Positions 10,645 through 22,783 of a stretch of 64,000 nt of DNA are shown here, piece after piece. This DNA comes from Graphilbum fragrans. Taxonomy: Eukaryota > Ascomycota > Sordariomycetes > Ophiostomatales > Ophiostomataceae. The notes below the pieces were generated by a model, which worked only from the letters and a program-made list of their open reading frames with translations, did not search any database and was not told the origin of the DNA. Location: positions 1 to 64,000 of the forward strand of contig LLKO01000017.1 of NCBI GenBank assembly GCA_001513895.1, in the 5' to 3' direction. The translations under genes were made by a program, and so were the position numbers. Position 1 is the stretch's first letter, and each line of letters begins with the position of its first letter.

Positions 10645-12272
10645 ATGGAGATGGCTGTTGCCGGGGCGGCCGATATTGGCCGCTATGGTCGCCGCATTGT
10701 TAGAATGATCTGGGATCCCGAACCGACAAACAACACTGAAGCCAACCACCCTGTCTGGTGCCTCGGGCAGGCGTATATTCTGGAAGCTGTGAAGCCCAAG
10801 CAACCTAATTCCCGAGAAAGCTTGTCTCCGCATACACCGCCGCCAGATACCGATTCTACGTTGATACAGTCCGTCGCACCCGGCCCTGACACGCCTCCCG
10901 AGTCCACACCTAGCAGCTTCAGCTCTTCCCTCATATACGAGGATTTCACCCCCTCGGAAGATGGTGGGTGGCCGGCTGCTTTTTTGGATGATTTTGAGTC
11001 CAGGATCTGGATGACGTATCGCTCCGGGTTCCAGCCGATCGAGCGTTCGCACGACCCAAAAGCCTCTACGGCCATGTCGCTCTCGATGAGATTGAAGACC
11101 ATCGGTGACCAGAGCGGCTTTTCTTCCGATAGTGGTTGGGGATGCATGATTCGTTCCGGACAAAGCCTGCTTGCGAATGCCTTGGCTATCTGCGAGTTGG
11201 GACGAGGTTAGTTCGTATTGGAGAACATACTACTGCCGGTCACGTTTGCCCACGCCCATGCCCACGCCCACACGGCACACACTGACAAGATCACCCCATT
11301 GCTGGATATGTTGCTGATATGATTGAATAGACTGGCGGCGGTCCAACAGCAGTACTGGAGACCGGAAGATCATCTCCTTCTTTGCCGATGACCCACGAGC
11401 GCCATATTCCATCCACCGATTTGTCGCACACGGATCGGTCGCCTGTGGCAAATATCCAGGCGAATGGTTCGGACCATCTGCAACCGCACGGTGCATACAG
11501 TATGCCATTGCTGTGTTTCTAAAGGCTCGGAGATGAATTTGTTTTGCTGACCATATCTATCAGGGCACTTGTTAATGCCCGGCCAGGGCCGCTTCGTGTG
11601 TACGCTACTGGGGATCTCCCCGATGTCTACGAAGACAGCTTTTTAGAGGTTGCACGCCCTCAACCTGGTCACCAGTTCTACCCGACTCTCATTTTGGTTG
11701 GTACGCGATTAGGCATTGACAAAGTAAATACGGTATACTGGGAAGCCTTGGCGTCAACTCTACAGATGCCGCAGTCAGTTGGCATTGCTGGGTACGTATA
11801 AGACTCGCCTCATATATTGGCACTCGATTTTATTCACTTGCGCTAATATGATCTAACTAGGGGCCGTCCTTCTTCATCTCATTACTTTGTTGGGTCTCAG
11901 AGGTCTTCTGATGACCAGGGGTCCTTTCTTTTTTACTTGGATCCTCACCATACACGACAAGCCCTCACATATCATGACAAACCTGAGGCATACACAGATG
12001 ATGATATCAACTCATGTCACACGAAACGGCTTAGGAAACTACACATTCGCGAGATGGACCCAAGCATGTTGATCGGTTTTGTGATCAAGGATGAGGCCGA
12101 TTGGGACCTCTGGAAGAGCTCGGTAAAGCATGTCCAGGGCAAGGCAATCATAAACGTATCTGCTCATGATCCAGCCGGAAAGATGGCACCTGGACGACAA
12201 GGGGCGATTGATGAAGTTGAGACTTTGAGTAGTGACGATGATGATAGGGACACGGTGTTGGACTCGAAGTAG
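10645..12272 (+). CDS. ATG4: autophagy cysteine protease ATG4
   Basis: Processes the C-terminus of ATG8 so that it can be conjugated to phosphatidylethanolamine, and later releases it from membranes. Four exons, 10645-11206, 11331-11499, 11564-11791 and 11861-12272, give 456 residues of the peptidase C54 family. The catalytic cysteine is in SDSGWGCMIRSGQ (about residue 167); the Asp-Pro-His motif is YLDPHH near residue 346, preceded by GGRPSSSHYFVG. DDPRAPYSIHRFV and KYPGEWFGPSATARC are also family hallmarks. The tail is acidic (TLSSDDDDRD) and the N-terminal 100 residues contain a Ser/Pro/Thr-rich insert. The first intron starts GTTAGT, a less common but valid donor. Cytosolic enzyme; no sign of damage. 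Confidence 0.95.
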
Positions 12273-12893
12273 GTGCCAGCTTTTAGCTGTCTATGAGGAG
12301 TTTTCTTGGTGTATGGGGCTTGTACTATCTGGTATTGCTTTTTATTGATCACATATATGTTTATGGGGCACAAAGTCATAATGTGGTCCATAATGTAGTC
12401 GCTCTGCGACAGCAGACCCTTGGTAGTGCTCCTTTCTGTTTCTTTTTTGCGTTTCCGGTCAGCACGCTGTGGCTATTGGCGTTTCTAATCACACAATGGC
12501 TCTTTATGATTTCATCTAATCTTACACACACCATTATACGATAGGTTAGGTTGCGAACCCACGGCGCAGCTAAACAATGATAGCCCGGAGCCCAGCAGGC
12601 AGATATTCCCATTTCGTAGCGCCTCCGCAGCTGCGATACCTGATGCCCATGCCGGTGACGTGGCAATATTCCGTCATTGCCAGCGTATCCTATATAAGCC
12701 ACCATTGTATTGGTAACAATGTGCGTACTTTGAAAGAAGCTGCGTTAATTCTAGCAGCTATACTCGCACGTGGAGGGATATCTCTTGGCCTGGAGAAAGA
12801 AATTCATCGGACAACGACACAGAGAAGATGGAGAAAATGAGCCTTCCGTACGGAAGAAAGGGAGAGTTAAGGTGACAAAGCTGCATGGATTTG
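12273..12893. other. convergent 3' region of ATG4 and LRO1
   Basis: 620 bp between two convergent stop codons. Short frames on both strands have no recognisable features. No repeat or RNA gene seen. Confidence 0.6.
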
Positions 12894-14899
12894 TCACTCT
12901 TCGTACACTTTGACTTTGGCAGCGTACTGGCGGATGTTACTGACGACACTATCTTCGATCGTATGTCCTTGGCCCGCGGCGACTTTCAGTATGAGCTCAT
13001 TGAGTGCTTGTCTACCCAGTATGTCGACATGGTCGGCTGTGTTTGGGCCACCTCGGGGGTTAAAGCGCTCTGGTTCATGAGGCATTTCGACAACTGTAAT
13101 TTTGATGCCAGCAGGATTGTACCTGCGCAGCTTCCAGCCCTGATTACACATATACCCTGTGCTCAACAGATTGACCGTCCCATCCCCCTCACCCATAACA
13201 ACACCGTGATCAATCATATCGCCATGTGTAAGGCCGGTGTCGATAGTTATGTTGAGGCGCGTGGACGTGGTAGGGTCGGGCGGCCGGTAGTAGTACGCCC
13301 TCTCAGTAGGTTTCCCCACCCCGTAGAAGCAGTATAGTTTCAAGCTAGGGGCAAGGGGGAGTCTTGTCTCCAGCGGGTTGATCCATTTGCGAGGATCATG
13401 TTCGTTTTCCTCTACCTCGGCTGTCGAGTGCGCAACCCCATGGGAATAGCTCGCGTGGACCTGTTTGCGGTACCAGCCTTCAGTGGTATTGAAAAGGTAT
13501 TGTAGAGAGTCGCTAACGGTGAGGTTGCGGAGAGACGATGTCGTATTGCCGTCGCTACGGAAGTTCAGCAGCGTGGCAAAGCTCTGCTCCTGGCCAGGAA
13601 GGTCGTCTGGAGCACCATCCTCGACAGTCCCCCAAACCGCATCGCCGCCAATTGGGAGCATAGAGGATATGCCAGGCATTGCACGGAATATCTCTGCTCG
13701 TTCTTCCTTGCTAAGGAACTTCTCAAGGCCGTTTACTGCAAACGAGTTGAGCTGTGCAGTATCGCGCATTTCGCCGGAGAGCACTGCTGTGAGGTCTTTG
13801 ACAGCCCCTAGCATGCAGCCGCTGACATTGATCCATGATTCGACATATGTCTCAACCCATTCCGCCCCGCCACGGCCGCCGTGTGGTGATGCAACCCAAT
13901 GGAAAAAGTAGAACAGTACTTGGCTTCCCATGCTGTGGGATACTAGGACAATTTTTCGGTTTGACGATGCGACCGTCATTTCGACGTACATCTTGAGTCG
14001 GGTGAAGTACTGGTCGCGCACCTCGAGATTTGCGTATGATAGGCGCCAGTCGTATGCAGCGGTGAATGAAGTGGAAGGATCATAGCCGAGCGAGGCAAGA
14101 TTCTCGATGATTTTGTTCCAGATCCAATATCCGGTGATGAAGAAGTCGGTGGCATCAAAGCCTTGAGCGGCACGCATTTTGAAGCCCGGCGGGTCAAGGC
14201 CAGTGTCCTTGTCCAACATGATGTGTTTCTTCCAGTTTTCTTTGTCCAAAACAAGAGCCCGCATCATGCTCCAGCTGCCCCAAAGCCGCTTGCGAAAGTA
14301 TGGGCGGGAGGCATTGGACGTACCCCATGACTCTAAGCCGGTAGATATCACTCCGGGGATCATGATGACGGGATAGTTGACATCGAGGCCGTCAGCTCTC
14401 GCCTTCAGGCCCACAGAAAACGCGTCGTAGCTGTCGAGAAAGTCCCGTTCTCCCTTCTGCGGAACCGCGGTCCATGGGGTCAGCGAAAGTTGACTTCAGT
14501 TCGAAACGCCGCATGAAAGCGCCCCCAGCATGGGCGGTTGTAGTTCGGGTATGTACTTACGACAATATCACGCATGTCCTTCACAAAGCCCGCGGGCAGA
14601 ACATCAAAGAAGCTCTCCACGCTCAACTCGCTAATCTCGGGAAAGTCGATGAGATCATTGCTCTTGGCGAAGAAACCGGCGGCAATGAGGCCAAACAGGC
14701 TGCCAAGGAGAAAAATCAGGGTATTTCGGCGCTTCTTTCCCTTGTCTGCTGTCCGAATGGTGTGGCGCACTTCGACGACTGGGCCATCCTTGTTGTCATC
14801 TAATGTGTCGCCAGCTGCCACACCCTCTATTGCCGCGACCCTGGCGGGAGCTGCCGGTGCCGCATGCTTGGGCCCCCTTCGCCGCAAGTTTGCGCTCAT
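12894..14899 (-). CDS. LRO1: phospholipid:diacylglycerol acyltransferase (LRO1/PDAT)
   Basis: Transfers an acyl chain from a phospholipid to diacylglycerol, making triacylglycerol in the endoplasmic reticulum. Exons 14561-14899 and 12894-14456, separated by a 104-nt intron with a GTAAGT donor, give 633 residues of the lecithin:cholesterol acyltransferase-like family. A basic cytosolic N-terminus (MSANLRRRGPK) is followed by one membrane span at about 60-77 (TLIFLLGSLFGLIAAGFF), and the rest is lumenal. The substrate lid and oxyanion region reads PVIMIPGVISTGLESWG; the nucleophile is in VSHSMGSQ (Ser about 288); the catalytic Asp and His are in the GDGTVN and TADHVDILG segments. The protein has normal length. 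The alternative upstream ATG would add 15 residues. Confidence 0.95.
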
Positions 14900-15896
14900 G
14901 ATTTCCTTGCAGCTTCGGCCTCGCGGCGCGACGCTAGGTCGCAAGGAAAACCGTGCGTTCGGAGAATAGCCACAAGACAGAATCGCAAAAAGGAGGTATA
15001 AACGGCACGTTTCGGGGGGGGGGGGGTTGTAGGTTGTTTCGTACAGGTTTGTGCGTTCTTTTTATTTTCTTTCGCGAGCTCTTTGGAAGAGTGAGCAGGA
15101 AGAATAGTCGTAGTCTGTGGGCGATAAATCAGAGGCTCGGGCTAGGCAATCCTATTCTGCCTTTTCGAAGAGAATTGGACGTGCTGGAGGCCAGCTTGAG
15201 CCTGGCTCATTCTCCGTGGATACGTCCGGAGTACGATTACTCGTAGCTTGCATGCCGCTATTTCGTGTGATGTAATAAGTAACACTAGTGCTCCATAACT
15301 GTGGAGTTCTATGTAAGGTAAGATACCTAACGGAGTATGTTCAGTGACCAGAAGGAGCTAATAATTTCAGCTGTCTCGCCTAAGGCACTAACTACAACGT
15401 AGGTACGGAGAACAAACTGAGTGCCCCACGTATTATATGGTATGGTGCTTGTACTCCGTACTGTACCTGGTCTGTATCTTGATATTACAAGTACAGGCCC
15501 CTCAGTCATGTATCCTAAGTACTATGCAACTACGAGTACGGGTACAGCTGGATAGCCCAATCTAGCATGTGAAGGTGGATTGCTTCGCGATGGCACATCC
15601 CACATCAAACCAACCAGCATCAAGCCGATTTTGCATACAGCCAAACCTACCAAAAGTTGGCGACCCCAAGAGACTATGTCTTTACATTGAATCTGCGACT
15701 GCATTACACATCTTCTGCCAACCACATGCATCTATGCCTCTCTGGCCGTGGCAGTTTTCCACGGCGCCTCTCTCTATCCTTCTTCTCGACGCTGTTGTGT
15801 TTTCCGCCCAAGTTCCGTACCGGTAGCTGTCTCTAACTGGTCTGGCAATTTTATTCATAACTGTGGGCGCTCTTTCTTCGAGACCAGGCGCCTACA
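14900..15896. promoter_or_regulatory. divergent promoter region LRO1/NAA30
   Basis: 1 kb between two divergent start codons. A run of eleven G residues lies near 15015. TACTCCGTA (15452-15460) and GTAAGATAC (15318-15326) words are present. No gene is supported. Confidence 0.55.
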
Positions 15897-16603
15897 ATGG
15901 CCACACCAACGACGGCAACAACAACGGCGACGGCGACGGCACCCGCAGCAACCTTACCTCCAGCGACAGGGTTTCTGTCTTCCTCAGAGCTGAACTACGT
16001 TCGCTATGAGCATCGCCTTGAGCAGCAATATCTTCCGGCGATCCGGGCTCTGATATCAAAGGACTTGAGTGAGCCGTACAGCATCTACGTATACCGCTAC
16101 TTTCTCTACCAGTGGAGCCACCTGTGTTTTATGGTACAGTTATTGTGCCAATTGTTGTTTTGGTGGCGTTTTGTCTCGGACAATGCTGACCAACGAACGC
16201 CGGCTCCTCCCAGGCACTTGACCCGGTTGATGGCTCGCTCATCGGCGTCATCATATGCAAGCTGGAAATGCATACTTCCAACAGCCCACCTACACGCCGC
16301 GGGTACATTGCCATGCTAGCCGTGTCGGCATCGCATCGAGGTCATGGGGTAGCCACGGCCTTGGTAAAACAAGCAATTGATGCAATGATACAGCAAGATG
16401 CCGACGAGGTGGTTCTTGAGACGGAAGAGACAAACGGCTCAGCCATTCGCTTGTACGAGAGGCTAGGCTTCCTGCGGTCGAAAAAGCTACACCGGTACTA
16501 CTTGAATGGGAACAGTGCGTATAGGCTCGTGTTGCTCTTGAAATCCATCGACCCAGATGCTGCGACCGACCTAGCCTTGACTCCTGATGAGCGGCCTCAA
16601 TAG
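15897..16603 (+). CDS. NAA30: NatC N-alpha-acetyltransferase catalytic subunit (NAA30/MAK3)
   Basis: Catalytic subunit of NatC, which acetylates the N-terminal methionine of proteins starting Met-Leu, Met-Ile, Met-Phe and similar. Two exons, 15897-16133 and 16214-16603, join as SHLCFM|ALDPVDGSLIGVI, giving 208 residues. It is a GNAT-fold protein: the acetyl-CoA loop reads RGHGVATAL, preceded by RRGYIAMLAVSASH, and followed by VVLETEETNGSAIRLYERLGF, which is the typical Mak3 motif. The N-terminal 25 residues are a Thr/Ala-rich low-complexity extension encoded by ACN/GCN repeats and probably not part of the fold. The partner subunits Naa35 and Naa38 are not in the window. Confidence 0.93.
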
Positions 16604-17192
16604 CCGTACGATATTTATCCCGTCCACTTAGATGTCGTGAGCTGCCATGTACCTAGTGGCTGGCAAAGCCACACCACTACAATCAACTACATACCGGCCA
16701 GAGAGTCAGCATGCCCACTTGAGGAGCGTCTGGAGTGTCTGGTGCACGCTGGAGATTCTGCTCGATTTGGGACTCTTGCTCTGCTGTGCAGTATTGCGTG
16801 TTTGGGTGTGGGCTACCGGTGGTTATGGATTGCTGACATGATATATTATGACGAGCCAGCACGTCGGGCCAGCCTCCAAGCTGGCTCTAGGTCGCCTCTG
16901 GATGGTTTGCAAGCGGCGGAAAAAAATCATGAGTTCTTAATTGCACTAAGGTGCAGGAGCTAGAGCCAGAGGTCATGACCGATGTGTCTTAACTAGTATT
17001 TCGTGCATACAGAGACTATACAAGCCGCGCTTATAGATAGCCATCTATATTATTCTACCCACGCCGGTGCAAGAGGCATGATGCTCGACTGCCGAGCGCA
17101 GCGATCTCAGTACTGCAAAATAGGACGAAGCCGAATTCAGCGGGTGGCCCAAGGTAGACATAGCGACACCCTGCCCGACAGGCCGTGATCTA
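16604..17192. other. convergent 3' region of NAA30 and DPH7
   Basis: About 590 bp between convergent stops. Two short overlapping plus frames exist but have no coding character. No repeat noted. Confidence 0.55.
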
Positions 17193-18593
17193 TTAACGAG
17201 AGGTCTCGGCCTGCCAAAGGCACAGCCGCCGGTCGTAGAAGCTAGTCGAGACACATAGTAGCTGGGAGCCAGGCCGATAATCACTGCCATAGTTCATACT
17301 TTCGTGCTCTTCGAACCTAGACACTACAGAAATTTGGCAGTGGCCGCTGGCGTCAACATCAATGTCCAACACCCGCACTCCGGCGTGCATGCAGGAGGCG
17401 ATCACACGGAAAGCCCAGCGGCGGCCGCCATCATCGACAGTGGAGCATATCAGCTTAAGCCGCCAGACGCCCCCCCCGAGATTCTGGCTGGCTAGGCACT
17501 TTGCCTGGCTGATGCCATCAGACTCCAGAAGGCTGTTGATGGAGTACACTCGGATATGATCGTCGTAGCTCCCCGTCAAGACGAGACGACCCCCATCGTC
17601 AGCCGAAACGGAAAGCGGAAGGATAGCGGTGACGCCAGCCTCATGGCCAGAGATTTTGGCTGAGGCAAATGGCGCCCATTGGGGAATTTTAGCGGGCGAA
17701 GCAGATGCCATGTCAAGGAGGCAGACACAGTGCCGCAGTGCAGAGTCATCGCCGCCGGAAAAGACGGTGACGGCAACGTCAGAATTAGCAGTCGTAGCGG
17801 AGAGTGGCCCAGGGTTGCCGCCGTAGGCGTGGACGTCGCTCTCTGGTCGGCGGTCCAGCGGGATCTTGGACAAGTCGGGGGCGAAAGCCACTGTCCATGC
17901 CTCGAGACTGTGCATGATTACTGGCGCCAGAGACGAAGTATCTCTCAGTGGCTGATTTCCTATGCCCAAAACGAATACAGCGCCGTTAGATGCCGTCACA
18001 GCAATCAGATCAGCTTCAGTTGGGTGCCAGGCAAGTGACAGAAAAAGAACATGTTCGTCAACGCCAGGTATACGGACAACACAGATATGCTGCAGAAGAT
18101 GCTCGACAGGATACTGGTTAGGAGGCATAGAATCCCCTATGCTGGGTGGGCAGAGCCGGTAAAGACTCAGTGTTGCCGTACTCGAAGCCACAGCAAAGAT
18201 GTCTTGCTTGCTGGTTGCTGTCTGGAAATGCACATCTAGCACCGCCGACGGTTGCACTTCCGTATGCACGTGCTGGCTGTGTCTGTTAGTAGTGTAAACA
18301 GAGCAGAGCCAGTATGCATCTTAGAGAAAAAGAGAAGGAAGGCTCGTGGAGGAAGAACGGAGTCGGGGTATAGGGCAGAGCACACAAACTTACATCTCGT
18401 TCGTATCCAACCGGAAGACGATAATGCTCCCATTCCGTGTCTGTGGCTTGGCCGCATCGCCTTCGTCCTCGCTATTCCGTTCGAGGTCGTAGGTGCCGAC
18501 GACGAAGTAGTCAGGGTATGCTGGGCAAAACTCGATGCAGCTCGGGGGGAGGTCGAGAATCAGGGTTTGAATAGAGGCACTGCCGGCCGCCAT
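17193..18593 (-). CDS. DPH7: diphthine methyl ester hydrolase, WD40 protein DPH7
   Basis: Removes the methyl ester from diphthine on elongation factor 2 so that Dph6 can complete diphthamide. Exons 18394-18593 and 17193-18276 give 427 residues and join at ATG-adjacent DTNE|IQHVHTEV with a GTAAGT donor. The N-terminus has the family signature LPPSCIEFCP...YFVVGTYDLE; the body is a WD40 propeller with a clear repeat GHEAGVTAILPL...LVLTGSYDDHIRVYS and a final SFYDRRLCLWQA blade. Loops between blades contain inserts such as GGNPGPLSATTANSD, so the protein is somewhat longer than yeast Rrt2. Start chosen: the ATG in GCCGCCATGG context on the reverse strand (MAAGSAS); another in-frame ATG lies 13 codons upstream. 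Divergent from the DUF1917 gene across only 260 bp. Confidence 0.9.
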
Positions 18594-18852
18594 GGCTGCT
18601 TCTTGCACGGGTCCTGTGCTGCCTATAGGCATGTACGGCGCATCCCTGTCAAGACACGGATTGCTGACGGCTATGTTTGCTGGGTGCAGAAAGACGACCG
18701 ACAGTAGCTTTATGCGACTGTTATGTGTTTTGTCGGTGGTCAGTCGTCTGCATCCAAAGTCCGATGGCAGAGAAATTTCGTGTCGAATTACCCCGTACTA
18801 CCCCGTCACCACTTATCACCACGTTAGTTTGGTCTGCAACTTGGACTCCAAC

Positions 18853-20133
18853 ATGGACATCGACGGGGGCTCGGATTCAGACTTCTACGGTACCTACACC
18901 TACAGATGTTTCTTTTGTCTCGTCGCACCACCTTTTTGCACATGCCCGCTCACATTAGCAAGGCCAGGTAGAAGTCGTCAAGCGGCTACGGCATCGCGTT
19001 CGGCTAGCCAAAACTAGCAACAATGTGCCACCATCTGCTGTAGAGCAAATGGAGTGGCAGCGCGATGCCCATGTCCACCACCTTTCCAACCCATTTGCCG
19101 GGGTTTCTTACGCGTGGCAGCTGGGCGAAAGCATCGACGGCTTTCTCGCCAGGCTGCCGCCGGCAACTACAATAATGAGCGAGCACACGCCATGGATATA
19201 CATCTGCAACCCGCACGTAGCCCGGAAGACGCGGTCGGCGGCACAGAACCAGGCCATTCCGGGGTGCGAAGACGAAGGCCCAGAGGCGGACGGAGCGCAA
19301 ACGGCGCTTTTTGTCCAGGGCAGCAAAGAGAGGCTTGATCTACTACGGCAGTTTCTAGACGGACTGGCCGCACTGCCTCTCCCACCCAGTGTCTCGGCCA
19401 AAGATACAGACGAGGCGCGGCAGGCGGCAGTCCACGATGTGCTTGGGCTGGCCGGAGGCACGGGTGTGACATGCGGCAAGGTACGTGCAGACGCAGAGGG
19501 ATGCCGATGGACAACTACAAGAGAGGCTTGAGGGCATAGAAATACAGAGATGACGAACAAGACGAAAATGATGAAAACGACGAACAGAATGAACAGGTCG
19601 AACAGAGGCAGGCTAAGGCGGTACAGCTGACCTTTGGGCAGTGGATGCTATTCGTCCCTCCCAGCAGGGTCAACACGATGTGGGATACGGTTGCGAGAGC
19701 CACGATGAACAACGAGCTTGGGGTCGCTGCTAAAGTGGCGCCACTAGACCCCGAGCGAGAACCGCTTCGAGAACGCTTGATCTGCATCTACACGGCCGAT
19801 TTCCGGGACCGCCACGATGTAGGCCGCGTGCTCCAGTGCCTAGCACGGCTCGGCTTGGTGGAAATGCAGAGCAAAAGCATCTACTACAAGTGTGGTGAGT
19901 CGGAATGGGAGACAAAGGGAGGGGGGAATGTCTACGCAGGCAATGGCAGCGGCTGACCGCATGCAGATGCATACACCTACCTAGGAATTGGCGCCGTCAA
20001 CCCGTGGGGATTGCGGGCGTCTCTGTTTGGGTCTCGGGATATTTTTGCGTGGTTGCGGACAGCCGGCGCAGCAACCGGGGCAGGCTCCACGAAAGCAGTG
20101 ACAGCGGCAAAGGGACAGGAACAACGGCGATGA
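18853..20133 (+). CDS. DUF1917 / UPF0696 (C11orf68-like) protein
   Basis: Member of a conserved but poorly characterised family that includes human C11orf68/BLES03; function unknown. Exons 18853-18889, 18963-19480, 19642-19894 and 19967-20133 give 324 residues. Recognisable blocks are NPFAGVSYAWQLGES, PWIYICNPH, GVTCGK-WMLFVPPSRVNTMW, NELGVAAKVAP, LICIYTADFRDRHDVGRVL and YTYLGIGAVNPWGLRASLF. The first coding exon is only 37 nt with a GTACCT donor, so the start is the least secure part. The third junction has two in-phase acceptors: the one used here places GK next to WMLF, as in relatives; an earlier one would add an acidic Asp/Glu/Asn/Gln-rich segment ending QLTFGQ. The C-terminus (AATGAGSTKAVTAAKGQEQRR) looks disordered. 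Confidence 0.82.
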
Positions 20134-20702
20134 CGCCAGGGCGAGTTTGATTGTTTTGGCGACCAGTGGCCGCGTTGGTGGCCCCTGAATTCGCCATTGT
20201 TAAAAAAACATGTAAGATACCTACCTACGTACTCCCCAAAACAGGGACGTGCCCAGTAACACGTGCTATTTCAGGTGCGCAAAGTTGTCTACTTTTACGA
20301 CGTATATGTGGTGTGGTGGTTCGGCAGACTCGGGGCTCCACTGGGCCTCGCACGCCCTGGACAGACAGGGCCTAACGGCACAAATGTCCAGCCGCTTGAC
20401 ATAATACATGTATCCACTTCTGCATCTTGCGCGTTTGGCTGTTACAGAGCAGCTAGTTATATGCTATTGTATTCATATGTACACCCAGACCGCCTCTGCG
20501 AAGATTGGCTGCTGCCTGGCAAATCTTGTTAAGGAATGCCCCCGTTGAGGACCAAACCTGTCGGCCCCCAGCTTTCTGCTCGATATATATCTTCCACACT
20601 CCCACCGGCCCATAAAACGGATTCCCTGGCGCGCCGTCTCTGCAGCACATCTCATAAAGTGCGAACACCTCAAATAATTCAATTGGTGCTTGTCAGCTAG
20701 CC
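20134..20702. promoter_or_regulatory. upstream region of the sphingolipid desaturase
   Basis: 570 bp between the DUF1917 stop codon and the desaturase ATG. Contains a GTAAGATAC word at 20212-20220. No gene is supported. Confidence 0.5.
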
Positions 20703-22783
20703 ATGGCTCGCAACGTCGTCTCTACGAGTGCTGGCCGCCGTGACCGGGACTACCCTCTCATGATGCGGCCACAGATCGAAGCATTGATTGCAGATGGCCG
20801 CAAAATCATCATTGTCGACCAATTCGTCTTAAAGGTGGATGGCTGGCTCCCATACCACCCTGGTGGCATGAAATCGATCTTGCACATGGTGGGCAAGGAC
20901 GCCACGGACGAGGTGAACGGGTGCGTTTATTCTGTTGTCTTGCTTTCTTTTTTTCTTTTCCCCTCTCCTCACATCCAGTCCGCTCTTCCATTCTCTCTCC
21001 TTTGCTCTTCTCGTGCCTTATCGGGAGCCTCATTTTCCGCCTCTGTCTGTACTCTATTAGCCTCCTAGAAATATTGGGTAGACTTGACTGACGTTCTGGC
21101 GTGCTTTCCTCGGGTTCTAGGCTGCATTCCGGCGAGGCTCGGGCCATGATGAACAAATACAGAATCGGACGAATCGAGGGCCATTGGAAAAACTTCCTGC
21201 CCCCGATACAGGGAGGCGTGTTCCGTTCAACCGTCGCCGACGACGATGTGGCCAAACCAGAGCCTGCCCATAGCACAATAGCCACCACAACAACGGCACC
21301 TACAACATCCACGTCTAGCGTAGCACATTCTATAAGCATAAGCGCCACAGCCAAGCCGAGACCACGAAGGGGGCGTGCAGCCACTCCGGGGGCAGCAACG
21401 ACGGCCAGTAGCCAGCCCAGCTCTCGATCGATGTCGCCCGACTCCCTCTTCGACCACACAAGCGATGGCTCAGCTGTATCCTCAGCCTGTCCTAAAGCCC
21501 TCCTCTCCTCCTCATCCTCCTCCTCTGCGTCTGTCGACGGCCACGACCGCTGCGAGGCTGGTGACGACCGCCACCCGGGCGCCGCAGAGTTGGCTGGCCT
21601 GCCGCGCAGCAACCTCGCCACCGCCTTTCTCGATGCTCGGACGCGCGAGGAGATCAGCCTAGACCTCGACAAGTATCCGTCCCTCGACACAGAAACCCAG
21701 CAGCACATTATCCACAAATACCGCGACCTCCACGAACGCATGAAGGGGGCTGGCCTGTTTGACTGCAATTACGTGGCCTATGCGTGGGAGGTGTCGCGCT
21801 ACCTGTTGCTGCTGGTGCTGATGCTGGCCTGTCTGCGGCTCAAGTGGTTCGTCCTAAGTGCCGTCTTCCTCGGTGTATTCTGGCATCAGCTGGTGTTTAC
21901 AGCGCACGATGCCGGCCACATGGGCATTACCCACAGCTTCCACATTGACACGGTCATCGGCATCATCATCGCCGACTTCCTCGGCGGCCTGTCCATCTGC
22001 TGGTGGAAGGACAACCACAACGTGCACCACATCGTAACCAACTCGCCCGAACACGACCCAGACATTGAGCACATGCCTATTTTTGCCATCTCGCACCGCT
22101 TCCTGCAGTCGCTGCGATCGTCTTACTACGAACACGTCATGACCTACGATGCCGCAGCGAAGCTGATGCTCTCCATCCAGTCATGGGCCTACTACCCGGT
22201 GCTCTGCTTCGGTCGCTTCAACCTGTACCGCCTCTCGTGGCAGTACATAATCCTCGGCCAGGGTCCACGCAAAGGCCCCGCTCGCTGGCACCGATGGCTG
22301 GAGGCTACCGGCCAGGTGTTCTTTTGGTCCTGGTTTGGCTACGGCGTACTGTACCGAAGCATCGACTCCAACTGGGACCGCCTCGTCTACGTCCTTGTCA
22401 GCCACGCCGTGACGATGCCCCTTCATGTCCAGATCACCCTCTCCCACTTTGCCATGAGCACCGCCGACCTAGGCCCCGATGAATCGTTTCCCCAGCGCAT
22501 GCTGCGCACCACCATGGACGTCGACTGCCCGCGGTGGCTCGACTTCTTCCACGGCGGTCTGCAGTTCCAGGCCATCCACCACCTGTACCCTCGCATGCCT
22601 AGACACAACCTACGTGTAGCCCAGAAGCTTGTCCAGGAATTCTGCGACGACGTCGAGATTCCCTATGCCCTCTATGGCTTTGTGGAAGGGAACAAGCATG
22701 TGATTGGCCGTCTGGCTGACGTCTCGCGCCAAGCCTCCATCCTCTCCCAATGCCAGCAGGCCATAGTCGAGGGCAAAGCCTAG
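20703..22783 (+). CDS. sphingolipid delta-8 desaturase, cytochrome b5 fusion
   Basis: Introduces the delta-8 double bond in the long-chain base of glucosylceramides, a step before C9-methylation in filamentous fungi; an ER membrane enzyme. Exons 20703-20920 and 21121-22783 give 626 residues. An N-terminal cytochrome b5 domain has the haem motif HPGG at residues 52-55. After the linker come membrane spans and the three histidine boxes of front-end desaturases: HDAGH, HNVHH and QAIHH, the last having the Gln typical of b5-fusion desaturases. The linker (about residues 100-230) is an unusually long Ser/Thr/Ala/Pro-rich low-complexity insert. The first intron is 200 nt, starts GTGCGT and ends in TTCTAG. 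A delta-6 fatty-acid desaturase would look similar; the fungal context favours the sphingolipid enzyme. Confidence 0.88.

Noticed and set aside
15010..15030. Run of G residues as a possible G-quadruplex
   Set aside because: A single homopolymer run without the spaced G-tracts needed for a stable intramolecular quadruplex.
20809..21768. 319-codon frame antisense to the desaturase gene
   Set aside because: Mirror of the GC-biased coding strand and low-complexity linker; the sense gene is certain.
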